Assembly (NCBI GenBank): GCA_030684355.1
Contig: JAUXTN010000222.1
Location: 1-64,000 of the forward strand
DNA from: Pseudomonadota bacterium
Lineage (GTDB): Bacteria; Myxococcota_A; UBA796; SXON01
DNA length: 64,000 nucleotides
Reading direction: 5' to 3'
Below, one piece after another: positions 15,828-23,814 of this stretch (within the stretch, counting starts at the first letter, position 1; each line of letters opens with the position of its first letter). Below the pieces are notes generated by a model, which was given only the letters and a program-made list of their open reading frames with translations, was not told the DNA's origin and did not search any database. Both the position numbers and the translations under genes were made by a program.

Positions 15828-17212
15828 CAGCGCGCGGGCGCCGCGCCGCAGGGGGTGCGCTGGTGCGCGCGGAGCTGACACTTGTCCTTGGCCACGGTCC
15901 CCTCGTTCGAGGCCCACGAGGCGAGCGTGCCCGGCGCGAAGCGGAGCAGCTTCCCTTGGACCTTGTACAGCAGGGTCTCGAGGATGATCCCGTTGCTGTT
16001 CGCCGTGAACGTCTTGATCTCGACGCCCGAGTGTTCGTACACGCCCTCGTAGTAGCCGCGCGCGGGGTCGAACTTGCCGACCATCGAGGTGTAGAGCAGC
16101 TCGGTGTAGGGGGTGTCGAAGAGGGCCCAGAGGCTGAAGGCGGCCTTGGTGGACACCGCGGCGGAGGCGGGGAGGTAGTCACCGGCGTCGGTGATGGTGT
16201 TCCAACGGTATCCGTCGGAGTACACGGTGTCGTAGACGAACCACGGCGCGGCGTCGAGCTGGTGCTCGGTCCGCGCGGTGAGGATGCCCGTGGCCTTGTT
16301 GCGCTCCTCCTGGACCTTGTAGATCCGGCCGGCGAAGTCCGCGGCGGTCTTGTCGGTGTGCCGCATGTCGTCGGTGGACCGATCGTCGGCGCGATCCCAG
16401 TTCAGCTCGATCCCGTCGAGCGCGTAGCTCTCGGTCACGACGTAGTTGTGGGCGCCGAGGAGCCGCGGGTCGCGGGAATCGAACGGGACGTCGACCCCGT
16501 AGATGCGGTCGATCTCCATCGGCTCGACCAGGGAGGCCGCGGCGGTGTTGAACCCCCAGAGCTCGAACCCCTTCGCGGCGTACTCCTCGTAGCCGAGGCG
16601 CCCCTCCTGGAGGGAGGTCACCCCCCCGTTCTCGGGGATCGCCCCGTAGAGGGTGCCACACTCATCGATCATGTTGCAGAAGGTCCACCGCGACACGATG
16701 GCGTTGACCGCGGGGATGTAGTGGGGCTGCCGCTCCTGGAGGATCCGGAGCCAGATGAGCAGACGGCCGAGATCCAGCGCGGAGTAGCCGATCTCGCCGG
16801 GCTCGTTGGCGTAGTTGGTCATCGCCCCCGTGCGGGTGTCATACGCCTTGTTGGGGAGCTCGCCCTTGAACAGCTCGAGCTTGCCGAGCGTGCTCAACAT
16901 GCACTGCACGCGGGTGTGGAAGGTGTCCTCGCTCACGATGCCGAGCTCGTACGCGGAGACCACCGCGCCGAGGCTGCTCCCGACGTCCCACATCGTCGTG
17001 GACGGGTAATTGTCCACCGCGTTGACGAGGCAGGTGTTCTCCTGCATGTTGTTCTCGAAATACTTCCACGCGATCTTGCCCATGGAGAGCTGGTTCTCGG
17101 TCAGCGTGCCGTTCCGGCCAGGATGGGGCGAGGCCTTGCGAGGGCGGGCGCCGGCGAGGAGGACGGGCACGACCACCGCGAGTGTGACAGCGATCTTCAG
17201 GGAGGGCATCAT
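15827..17212 (-). CDS. DUF3131 periplasmic glycosidase-like protein
   Basis: A 461-residue exported protein with signal peptide MMPSLKIAVTLAVVVPVLLAGA. The mature part shows the DUF3131 pattern: an ENNMQENTCLVNAVDNYPSTTMWDVGSSLGA lead, split by a variable region, then helix pairs such as EIGYSALDLGRLLIWLRIL, GYEEYAAKGFELWG and STKAAFSLWALF. DUF3131 looks like an (alpha/alpha)6 toroid and is commonly linked to polysaccharide synthase genes. Hydrolytic activity is suspected but not established. It is the first gene of the operon, followed by the GT2 synthase with overlapping TGATG. Confidence 0.8.
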   Translation of the reverse strand: MMPSLKIAVTLAVVVPVLLAGARPRKASPHPGRNGTLTENQLSMGKIAWKYFENNMQENTCLVNAVDNYPSTTMWDVGSSLGAVVSAYELGIVSEDTFHTRVQCMLSTLGKLELFKGELPNKAYDTRTGAMTNYANEPGEIGYSALDLGRLLIWLRILQERQPHYIPAVNAIVSRWTFCNMIDECGTLYGAIPENGGVTSLQEGRLGYEEYAAKGFELWGFNTAAASLVEPMEIDRIYGVDVPFDSRDPRLLGAHNYVVTESYALDGIELNWDRADDRSTDDMRHTDKTAADFAGRIYKVQEERNKATGILTARTEHQLDAAPWFVYDTVYSDGYRWNTITDAGDYLPASAAVSTKAAFSLWALFDTPYTELLYTSMVGKFDPARGYYEGVYEHSGVEIKTFTANSNGIILETLLYKVQGKLLRFAPGTLASWASNEGTVAKDKCQLRAHQRTPCGAAPAR

Positions 17213-17379
17213 GCGGTGGGATCTCACAGGCCCCCCGGATAACGCCGCAGGACGGGGTTCCCGCCGATCCCCCTCCGAAACCGGAGAAGGAGCCAAATTC
17301 GCGCTCGGGGCAACAATTGGCGACACAGGGCAACCAAAGGCGTCAGGTGGCTTGGCCCCATGTCGGGGTAAAGAGGAGC
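17213..17379. promoter_or_regulatory. Divergent promoter region of the polymer operon and CotH gene
   Basis: These 167 bp must hold promoters for both directions. GCAACAATTGGCGACACAGG starts at 17310; similar sequences occur in two other intergenic regions (from 30941 plus, and 40433-40413 minus). A strong Shine-Dalgarno site AGAGGAG sits at 17372-17378 before the CotH start. Confidence 0.4.
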
Positions 17380-19272
17380 ATGACGCTCATCCTATTGTCC
17401 CTGCTCGCGTGCGGTCCCAAAGACGTTCCGGAGGACACCGCCGTCGTCGATACGGGTACGACGGTCATCCCCACCGGCGACCCCGACCTGGTGTGCCAGG
17501 TCGACGTGCGATGCGAAGGCAATATCCTGGACGACCCGAAGGTGCCCTGCTCGATGCAGGTCGTCAGCGGTGACGGCGTGCCGCTCTACGACGGCCCCGC
17601 CGGCATGGAGCTACGGGGGCGCACCTCGCTCGCGCTGCCGAAGCCGCAGTATTCGGTAGACCTCCGCAAGTACGGCGAGCTGCCCGTCTGGCCCGGCTTC
17701 GTCTGGCACTACGTCGACGATGGCACGAACTTGGGGACAGCCTGGCGTGCCCCCGCCTACGACGACACGGCCTGGTCCCAGGGCGCCGCCCCGCTCGGGT
17801 ACGGCGAGGACTACCTCGCCACCACCATCTCCTCCGGGTCCGACCCCGCAGCCCCCACCATCACCTCCTATTTCCGCTACACCTTCTCGGTCGCCTCCCT
17901 CGCGGACATCACCAAGCTGTCGGTCGGCCTCATCCGCAACGACGGCGCGGCGGTCTACCTCAATGGCACGGAGATCCTGCGTGACAACCTCCCGGCGGAC
18001 GCCAGCTACGACACCCCCGCGCTCGCCCCCCTCTCGGCGGCGGACGAGGTGCTCTGGGTGACCGTGGACGTCGATCCCGCCCTGCTGGTCGACGGCCCGA
18101 ACGTGCTCGCGGTCGAGCTGCACCAGAGCGATGCCGGCCTCCAGGCTGCGTACGCCGCTCCGGACACGGGCCCGAGTGACACGGGTGGGACGGACACCGG
18201 GTCTGGCGACACGGCCGGGACGGACACCGGCGACACCGCCGGGACGGACACCGGCGACACGGGCGAGCCCGTCGACGAGCCCGGGCGCGCGCGCTTCGAC
18301 CTGTTCCTGTCGGCCTCCGGTGGCGATTCCGCGGTCGACCTGCTGGGCATGGGGAGCGACAGCGACTGGATCCTCAACGGGCAGCACCTCGACCGGGTGC
18401 TCTTCCGGAACCGCCTCGCCTACGACCTCTTCCAATCCTTTGGCGGCCCCGAGCGGTATGCCACCCAGAGCGTGTTCTGCGAGCTGACGCTCGACGGCAA
18501 CTACCAGGGCGTCTACACGTTGGGCGAGCGGATCGAGCGCGAGGGCACGCGGGTCGACATCGACAAGGGCGACAACTCGGGGACGAGCTTCATCGTCAAG
18601 TTGGACGACGTGGACGGGTTCCACGACAATGGCGTCGGCTACGGCACGTGGCAGATGGTGTTCCCCGACGCCACCTCCGAAACGGAGGCCGAGGTGTCGG
18701 GCTACCTCGCCGATTGGGAGGCCGCGATCCAGGGCTCCGACCCGACGGATCCCGAGACCGGTGTCTTCGGCTATGTCGACATGGACAGCGCCGTGGACTT
18801 CGTGCTCCTCCAGGAGTTCAGCAAGAACATCGACGCGTACCAGCTCAGCGTCTACCTGTGGAAGAACACGGACGGGAAGATGTTCTTCGCCCCGTGGGAC
18901 CTCGATCTGAGCTTCGGCTACCCGTTCTACGACTGTGGCGCCGAGGGCTGGGTCACCCGGGCCGAGTTCGTGGACGCCATGGCGGCCGACCCCGCCTTCC
19001 ATGCCGCCCTCGTGGCGCGCTGGGCGGAGCTCCGCGCGGGCCCCATGGGCGAGGACGCCATCCTGGCGCGCATCGCCGGGTACGACACGACGCTGGGCGA
19101 CGCCGTCGCCCGGAACACCGCGCGCTGGCCCATCGAGGACATCGTCTACCAGACGGACGACGTGGCGGATTGGCTCTGCCCCGTGTCGAGCTACGAGGAG
19201 GAGCACACCCGTGTCCTCTCCTTCATCTCCGCGCGCCTCGTTTGGATGGACGCGAACATCGCCTCGTTCTGA
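17380..19272 (+). CDS. CotH-type kinase lipoprotein with an inserted jelly-roll-like domain
   Basis: A 630-residue lipoprotein (MTLILLSLLACGP, lipobox LLAC). CotH kinase motifs appear in two pieces. Residues about 72-100 give GMELRGRTSLALPKPQYSVD. After about residue 305 come LLGMGSDSDWILNG, LFRNRLAYDLF, LDGNYQGVYTLGERI and FFAPWDLDLSFGY, the last with the DxD metal-binding motif. Between them is a discoidin/galactose-binding-like module (residues about 107-253: WHYVDDGTNLGTAWR, YFRYTFSV, RNDGAAVYLNGTEIL, VLAVELHQ), then a TDTG-rich linker (265-300). CotH enzymes phosphorylate proteins using ATP. The start has SD AGAGGAG. Two beta-helix lipoproteins follow closely. Confidence 0.85.
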   Translation: MTLILLSLLACGPKDVPEDTAVVDTGTTVIPTGDPDLVCQVDVRCEGNILDDPKVPCSMQVVSGDGVPLYDGPAGMELRGRTSLALPKPQYSVDLRKYGELPVWPGFVWHYVDDGTNLGTAWRAPAYDDTAWSQGAAPLGYGEDYLATTISSGSDPAAPTITSYFRYTFSVASLADITKLSVGLIRNDGAAVYLNGTEILRDNLPADASYDTPALAPLSAADEVLWVTVDVDPALLVDGPNVLAVELHQSDAGLQAAYAAPDTGPSDTGGTDTGSGDTAGTDTGDTAGTDTGDTGEPVDEPGRARFDLFLSASGGDSAVDLLGMGSDSDWILNGQHLDRVLFRNRLAYDLFQSFGGPERYATQSVFCELTLDGNYQGVYTLGERIEREGTRVDIDKGDNSGTSFIVKLDDVDGFHDNGVGYGTWQMVFPDATSETEAEVSGYLADWEAAIQGSDPTDPETGVFGYVDMDSAVDFVLLQEFSKNIDAYQLSVYLWKNTDGKMFFAPWDLDLSFGYPFYDCGAEGWVTRAEFVDAMAADPAFHAALVARWAELRAGPMGEDAILARIAGYDTTLGDAVARNTARWPIEDIVYQTDDVADWLCPVSSYEEEHTRVLSFISARLVWMDANIASF

Positions 19273-19300
19273 AGAACGAGCGAACGCATTGGAGACGCAG

Positions 19301-20476
19301 ATGTTGTTCCTGATCGCGTGCATGACCCCGTCGCTCCCGGACGTGGCCCCGCACCGGAAGCCCGGCGCCGCCCCGCACAACGCCACGGCCCGGCGCTTCC
19401 ACACCCTGAACGTCGATTGCGCGGGGGGGGAAACCTACACCACCATCCGCGACGCCCTCGACGATGCCACCTCGGGTGACGTCATCTCGGTGGCCCCGTG
19501 CACGTACGAGGGGTTCTCCTTCGGCGGCAAGTCCGTGACGATCCAATCGACCGGCGGCCCGTCCGTCACGACCATCCTCGCCACCCCGGGCAAGCCCGCC
19601 ATCAAGGTGAAGCATGGCGAGGGCGCCGGCACCGTGCTGGAGGGCTTCACCATCACCGGCGGCGGCGCGGAGGACGAGCCCGGGATCGAGGTCCAGTTCT
19701 CGGCGCTGATCCTGCGCGACAGCATCGTGACCGGCAACAGCGGCACCGTCACCCTCTACAGCTACTACGGCCACGTCATCCTCGACGGTACGACCTTCGA
19801 GGACAACACGCCGAGCGAGGGCATGGTCATCCAGGAGCGGCGCGGCATGACGGTCGTGAAGGACTCCATCGTGCGCTGCGGATCCGCCACCATCGGGTAC
19901 ATGACCGAGCACGGCGGCGCCTTCGCGGATGGCAGCACGTTCGACTGCCCGGGTGCGACCGGCGTCGAGGTCTACCACTCCGACGGGCGCATCCAGCGCA
20001 GCGTGATCGACGGGCTCCTGGTCGTGGAGAACGAGAACCTCGAGAACGAACGCGCCGTCGTGGAGGACAGCGTCCTGCTCGGCGGGGCGGACCTCCAGTT
20101 CGTCGGTGTCTCGCTGCGGAACATCGTGAGCACCGGCACCATCGCGATGACCGACGGCGAGCTCACGCTCGAGGGTGGCATCCTCACCGGCGCCACCTGC
20201 GGGTTGAGCGCCACGAACTCCGCCGTCACGGTGCGGAGCTCCAACTTCTGGAACAACGGGGCGGACACCTGCGGCATGGCCTCGCCGGTGGGCACCGATG
20301 GCACCATCTCCGCGGATCCCCGCTTCACGGACAGCGCCGCACGCGACTTCCGCCTCGACGCGGGCAGCCCGTGCATCGACACCGGGCCCGTCGGGACCCA
20401 CTACGCGGATCCGGACGGGTCCCTCAATGACATGGGCGCGTACGGCGGGCCCCTCTCGCTCGGAGGTGGCTGGTGA
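19301..20476 (+). CDS. Parallel beta-helix surface lipoprotein
   Basis: A 391-residue protein whose N-terminus MLFLIACMTPS carries lipobox LIAC. The body opens DCAGGETYTTIRDALDDATSGDVISVAPCTYEG, the usual entry of right-handed parallel beta-helix (pectate-lyase-like) proteins. Repeating short strands follow (VTIQSTGGPS, LEGFTITGG, VILDGTTFEDN, AVVEDSVLLGG). It ends with the family tail DMGAYGGP. No catalytic residues are evident, so binding or structural roles are as likely as a lyase. The ATG at 19301 is 28 bp after the CotH gene, suggesting one transcript. Confidence 0.72.
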   Translation: MLFLIACMTPSLPDVAPHRKPGAAPHNATARRFHTLNVDCAGGETYTTIRDALDDATSGDVISVAPCTYEGFSFGGKSVTIQSTGGPSVTTILATPGKPAIKVKHGEGAGTVLEGFTITGGGAEDEPGIEVQFSALILRDSIVTGNSGTVTLYSYYGHVILDGTTFEDNTPSEGMVIQERRGMTVVKDSIVRCGSATIGYMTEHGGAFADGSTFDCPGATGVEVYHSDGRIQRSVIDGLLVVENENLENERAVVEDSVLLGGADLQFVGVSLRNIVSTGTIAMTDGELTLEGGILTGATCGLSATNSAVTVRSSNFWNNGADTCGMASPVGTDGTISADPRFTDSAARDFRLDAGSPCIDTGPVGTHYADPDGSLNDMGAYGGPLSLGGGW

Positions 20477-21732
20477 GAATCGCTCTTTCGCTGGTGGTGC
20501 TCGGCTTGTCCGCCTGCGCGGGCGGGCCGGGCGACGATGGCAAGGATGGGGACGTGGACACGAGCGTCGAGGTGATCCCCGGTCCCGACGATGACACGGG
20601 TGACCCCGGCGAGGAGGTGCCTGCCCGCGTGCCCGACGTGATCGTCGATTGCACCGGCGGCGCCGACTTCCTGACCATCGGCGACGCCATCGCGGGTTCG
20701 CGCTCCGGCACGAAGATCGGGCTGAACCCCTGCACCTACCGCGAGGACGTCGACTTCATCGGCAAGTCCCTGGACATCTTCGGCATCGAGGGCTCCGCGG
20801 TCACGTTCATCGAGGGGTCGGGCAGCGGCGCCGTGGTGAAGGCCAACCACGGCGAGTCGGTCGGCACCCGGCTCGCGGGGGTCACCGTGAGCGGCGGCGC
20901 CACCGCGGGCTACCACGGCTCGGGGATGAGCGTGGACCTCGCGATCGTCCTCGTGGAGGATGTCGTCTTCACCAGGAATAATGTCGGCTACTCGGTTCTC
21001 TACGCGACCGGCTCGTTCCTCGAGTTCCTCGACGTGACCTACGCGGACAACCGCGTCGACCCCACCGGCGGGATCCAGGTCATCGACAACGGCACCTACC
21101 TCGCCCAACGCCTGACGATCGGCTGCACGGACGCGGACTTCGCCATCTACCAACACAACGCGATGATCCTGCTCGACAGCGACATCGACTGCGGCACCCA
21201 GTACGGCGTGTACTCAGCCGGGGCCGGCGCGCACGTCCGGCGCTCCCGGGTCGAGAGCGGGGGCGTGGGGCTCTACGGGGGCGACACCGACGACACCCGC
21301 AACGAGCGCGTGTGGCTCTGGAACAGCACGTTCATCGGGGGCGACACCGCGGTGTCCGCGCTCTACACCCACGTCAAGGCCGAGAACAACGTGTTCTGGG
21401 GCGGTGAGATCGGGCTCGACCTCCAGCACGTACACCTCGAGTCGTACGTCTGGAACAGCGCCGCGAGCGGGGCGACGTGCGGGTTCCGCACCGACGCGGC
21501 GACCACCTACGATCTCGGCTGGAACGCCGATCTGGGGGCGGATTGCGGGGCGGTGGCCCACGACTCCGTGACCGCCGCGCCGGGCTTCGTGGACGCCCCG
21601 GACGACTTCACGCTCGAGGCCACGAGCCCGCTCATCGACGCGGGCGAGCCCGACGACGACAGCGAGGACGTCGACGGCACCCGGAACGACATCGGCATCT
21701 ACGGCGGACCCGAGGGGCAGGGCCAGCCCTGA
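20473..21732 (+). CDS. Second parallel beta-helix surface lipoprotein
   Basis: A 419-residue relative of the preceding protein with the same order: signal and lipobox (MRIALSLVVLGLSACAGG), an acidic Thr/Asp linker (DTSVEVIPGPDDDTGD), the entry motif DCTGGADFLTIGDAIAGS, beta-helix coils (VKANHGESVG, GVYSAGAGAHVRRSRVE, VWLWNSTFIGGDT) and the tail DIGIYGGPEG. The GTG start overlaps the upstream TGA (GTGA), so the pair is translationally coupled. The two probably arose by duplication and were then much altered. No enzyme active site is recognised. Confidence 0.7.
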   Translation: MRIALSLVVLGLSACAGGPGDDGKDGDVDTSVEVIPGPDDDTGDPGEEVPARVPDVIVDCTGGADFLTIGDAIAGSRSGTKIGLNPCTYREDVDFIGKSLDIFGIEGSAVTFIEGSGSGAVVKANHGESVGTRLAGVTVSGGATAGYHGSGMSVDLAIVLVEDVVFTRNNVGYSVLYATGSFLEFLDVTYADNRVDPTGGIQVIDNGTYLAQRLTIGCTDADFAIYQHNAMILLDSDIDCGTQYGVYSAGAGAHVRRSRVESGGVGLYGGDTDDTRNERVWLWNSTFIGGDTAVSALYTHVKAENNVFWGGEIGLDLQHVHLESYVWNSAASGATCGFRTDAATTYDLGWNADLGADCGAVAHDSVTAAPGFVDAPDDFTLEATSPLIDAGEPDDDSEDVDGTRNDIGIYGGPEGQGQP

Positions 21733-21743
21733 CCTGACGAGGG

Positions 21744-21763
21744 CCGGGCCGGCGGCGGCCCGG
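21744..21763 (+). terminator. GC hairpin after the beta-helix pair
   Basis: CCGGGCC, loop GGCGGC, GGCCCGG: a 7-bp perfect stem 12 bp after the stop, in the gap between convergent genes. There is no T-run. Confidence 0.45.
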
Positions 21764-21874
21764 TATCGTCGACGTCGCCGTGATGCCGTCGTGTTCGCCT
21801 CGGTGCGGACACGGCGGCATTCTCGCGAAGGGGGCTCCGGCGGCGAGGCCGGCCATCGGACGAGGCCGGGCCAG

Positions 21875-23554
21875 CTACAGCACGAGGGCGGCGGGCTCGG
21901 CGGAGGCGGTGTCGGGTTGGAGCAGGCGGCCCAGGTCGTCGACGGTGTAGGGCTTGGTCATGGCGCCGGCGAACCCGTGCGCGGCGAACGTCGCCAGGAG
22001 GGGATCGTCCGTGTGGCCGGTCACGGCGATGGCACGTACGTCCGGGTCGAGCGCCTGGAGCTGCGCGAGGGTCTGCCGACCGCCCATGCCACCCTGCACG
22101 GTCAGGTCGAGGAACACCAATTGGTAGGGGTGGCCCTCCGCCATCGCGGTGCGGTAGTTGGCGATCGCCTGGACGCCATGCATCGCGAGCGTGACCTGGT
22201 AGCCCAGCCGGACGAGCGACAGGTACGCGACCGCCCTCACCTGGGGTTCGTCATCCATGACCAGCAGGCGGCCGCGGCCGCCCCCGGGGGCCGCGGCCAC
22301 GCGGGCCGGCGGCACCGGGCGGAGCACCGGTGGTGCGATGGGCCCACCCGCGGGCAGGTAGAACGTGAAGGTGGAGCCCTCGCGCTGCGACGCTGCGACG
22401 AGATGGCCGCCATGGCGCCGGATGATCGCGTGCGCGATCGGGAGCGCGATCCCGGGGCGTTCCTGCGACGAATACGTGGGGTCGAACAGCCGGCGGAGGT
22501 CGTCGGGCGCGATGGACCGCCCGCGATCGGTGATGGAGACCATGACGTAGGGCCCGGGCGCGAACGGGAGCCCGCCGGCCGCGCCGACCTGGATCGCAGA
22601 GGCTCGGATGACGAGCACGCCCTCCCCGTTCATCGCCTCGGCCCCGCTCCGCACGAGGTTCTGGACGACCTGTCCGAGCTGCGCCGCGTCCGCCTGCACA
22701 CCCGGCAGGTTCTCCGCGAGGCGGAACTCACAGCGCACGCCGAGCCCCTGGAGCGCGAGCTCGGCCGAGCCACGCAGCAGGCCGGGAAGCCAGACGGGGG
22801 CCCGCACGGGGGTCACGCCGCGCGCAAAGTTGAGGAGCTGCCGGGAGAGGTCCTGCGCCTCCTTGCCGGCGCGCTCCGCGTCCTGGAGGCGACGCGCGAT
22901 CTCCGGGTCGCGTGCGGTCATGCGCGCGAGGGCGACGTTCCCGAGGATGCCCGTGAGCAGGTTGTTGAACTTGTGGGCCATGCCACTTGCCACGAGTGAC
23001 ACGGATTCGAGCCGGTCCACGCGCTCGAGCTCCCGCTCCGCGCGCGCCTTCTCGGTGAGGTCGGGGTCCGCGGCGGCGACCTCGGGATCGGCGCCGCCCG
23101 GGCGCGGAAGAGGCGCGGCGGACTCCTCGCGCAGGTGAAGCTGGTCGCGAAGCCGAAGCTGACGCGTCCGCGCACGGAGCGCGGTCTCGAGCGTGCTCAC
23201 GAGGGCCGCCAGCGGGACGGGGCGCCGCAGCAGCGTGACGTTCCCGCTCGAGGCCAGCATGTCCGCCGCGAGCGGACGGTCGGCGCCGCCGCGCGCCAGG
23301 AGGACGACGGAGACGTCGGACCACAGCGGCTGATCGGCGAGCAGGGCGCACAGGCGGCGCACGCCGTCCGTGTCCAGCGCCTCCTCGGCGACGACCGCGA
23401 CGCCAACCCCCTTGCGGACCTCGTCGCAGAAGCTCTGCAGGTCCGGACAGACGAGCGCGTCGAAGCCGGCATCGGCCAGCATCTTGTCACCGAGCTCGCC
23501 GTCCCTGGGCGCCGGCAGGACCACGACGCGCAGCTCGGAGCGGGGGTTGGTCAT
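21875..23554 (-). CDS. Hybrid histidine kinase: pseudo-receiver, kinase, receiver
   Basis: A 559-residue cytosolic protein. Residues about 6-130 look like a receiver fold (LRVVVLPAPRDG, VSVVLLARGG) without a proper acidic pocket. The kinase core has SGMAHKFNNLLTGILGN (phospho-acceptor His, HxFNNLL type), N-box QVVQNLVRSGAEAM, a G1 region ITDRGRSI and RPGIALPIAHAIIRRHGG, where most kinases have a GTGLGL-type box. The C-terminal receiver (RLLVMDDEP, FLDLTVQGGMGG, AVTGH, TKPY) is complete. The unusual ATP-lid sequence may mean low activity. The ATG at 23554 starts MTNPRSELRVVVLPA. The gene is divergent from the next kinase. Confidence 0.82.
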   Translation of the reverse strand: MTNPRSELRVVVLPAPRDGELGDKMLADAGFDALVCPDLQSFCDEVRKGVGVAVVAEEALDTDGVRRLCALLADQPLWSDVSVVLLARGGADRPLAADMLASSGNVTLLRRPVPLAALVSTLETALRARTRQLRLRDQLHLREESAAPLPRPGGADPEVAAADPDLTEKARAERELERVDRLESVSLVASGMAHKFNNLLTGILGNVALARMTARDPEIARRLQDAERAGKEAQDLSRQLLNFARGVTPVRAPVWLPGLLRGSAELALQGLGVRCEFRLAENLPGVQADAAQLGQVVQNLVRSGAEAMNGEGVLVIRASAIQVGAAGGLPFAPGPYVMVSITDRGRSIAPDDLRRLFDPTYSSQERPGIALPIAHAIIRRHGGHLVAASQREGSTFTFYLPAGGPIAPPVLRPVPPARVAAAPGGGRGRLLVMDDEPQVRAVAYLSLVRLGYQVTLAMHGVQAIANYRTAMAEGHPYQLVFLDLTVQGGMGGRQTLAQLQALDPDVRAIAVTGHTDDPLLATFAAHGFAGAMTKPYTVDDLGRLLQPDTASAEPAALVL

Positions 23555-23814
23555 GCGTCGCGGGACTGGGTGGCCACCATCATCAACTACTCCGAGCGTC
23601 TTGCCGTAGGTTTCGCCCAAGGTCGGCAGGGCCACCTGGCACATACCCTATGCCACCCCCGCGCCGGTCCGCGCCGTTACCGTTCGTCTCCTGCGGTTGC
23701 GAACTGTTGTACCGCGGAGTAGACCGGAAAATCGCCGCAAATCTCCCGCACGCTCGGCCCCCTCTTGAGCCGGAGCCTCCCCCCGTTCCAGGGAGCATAT
23801 TCCGGGCGACCCGG

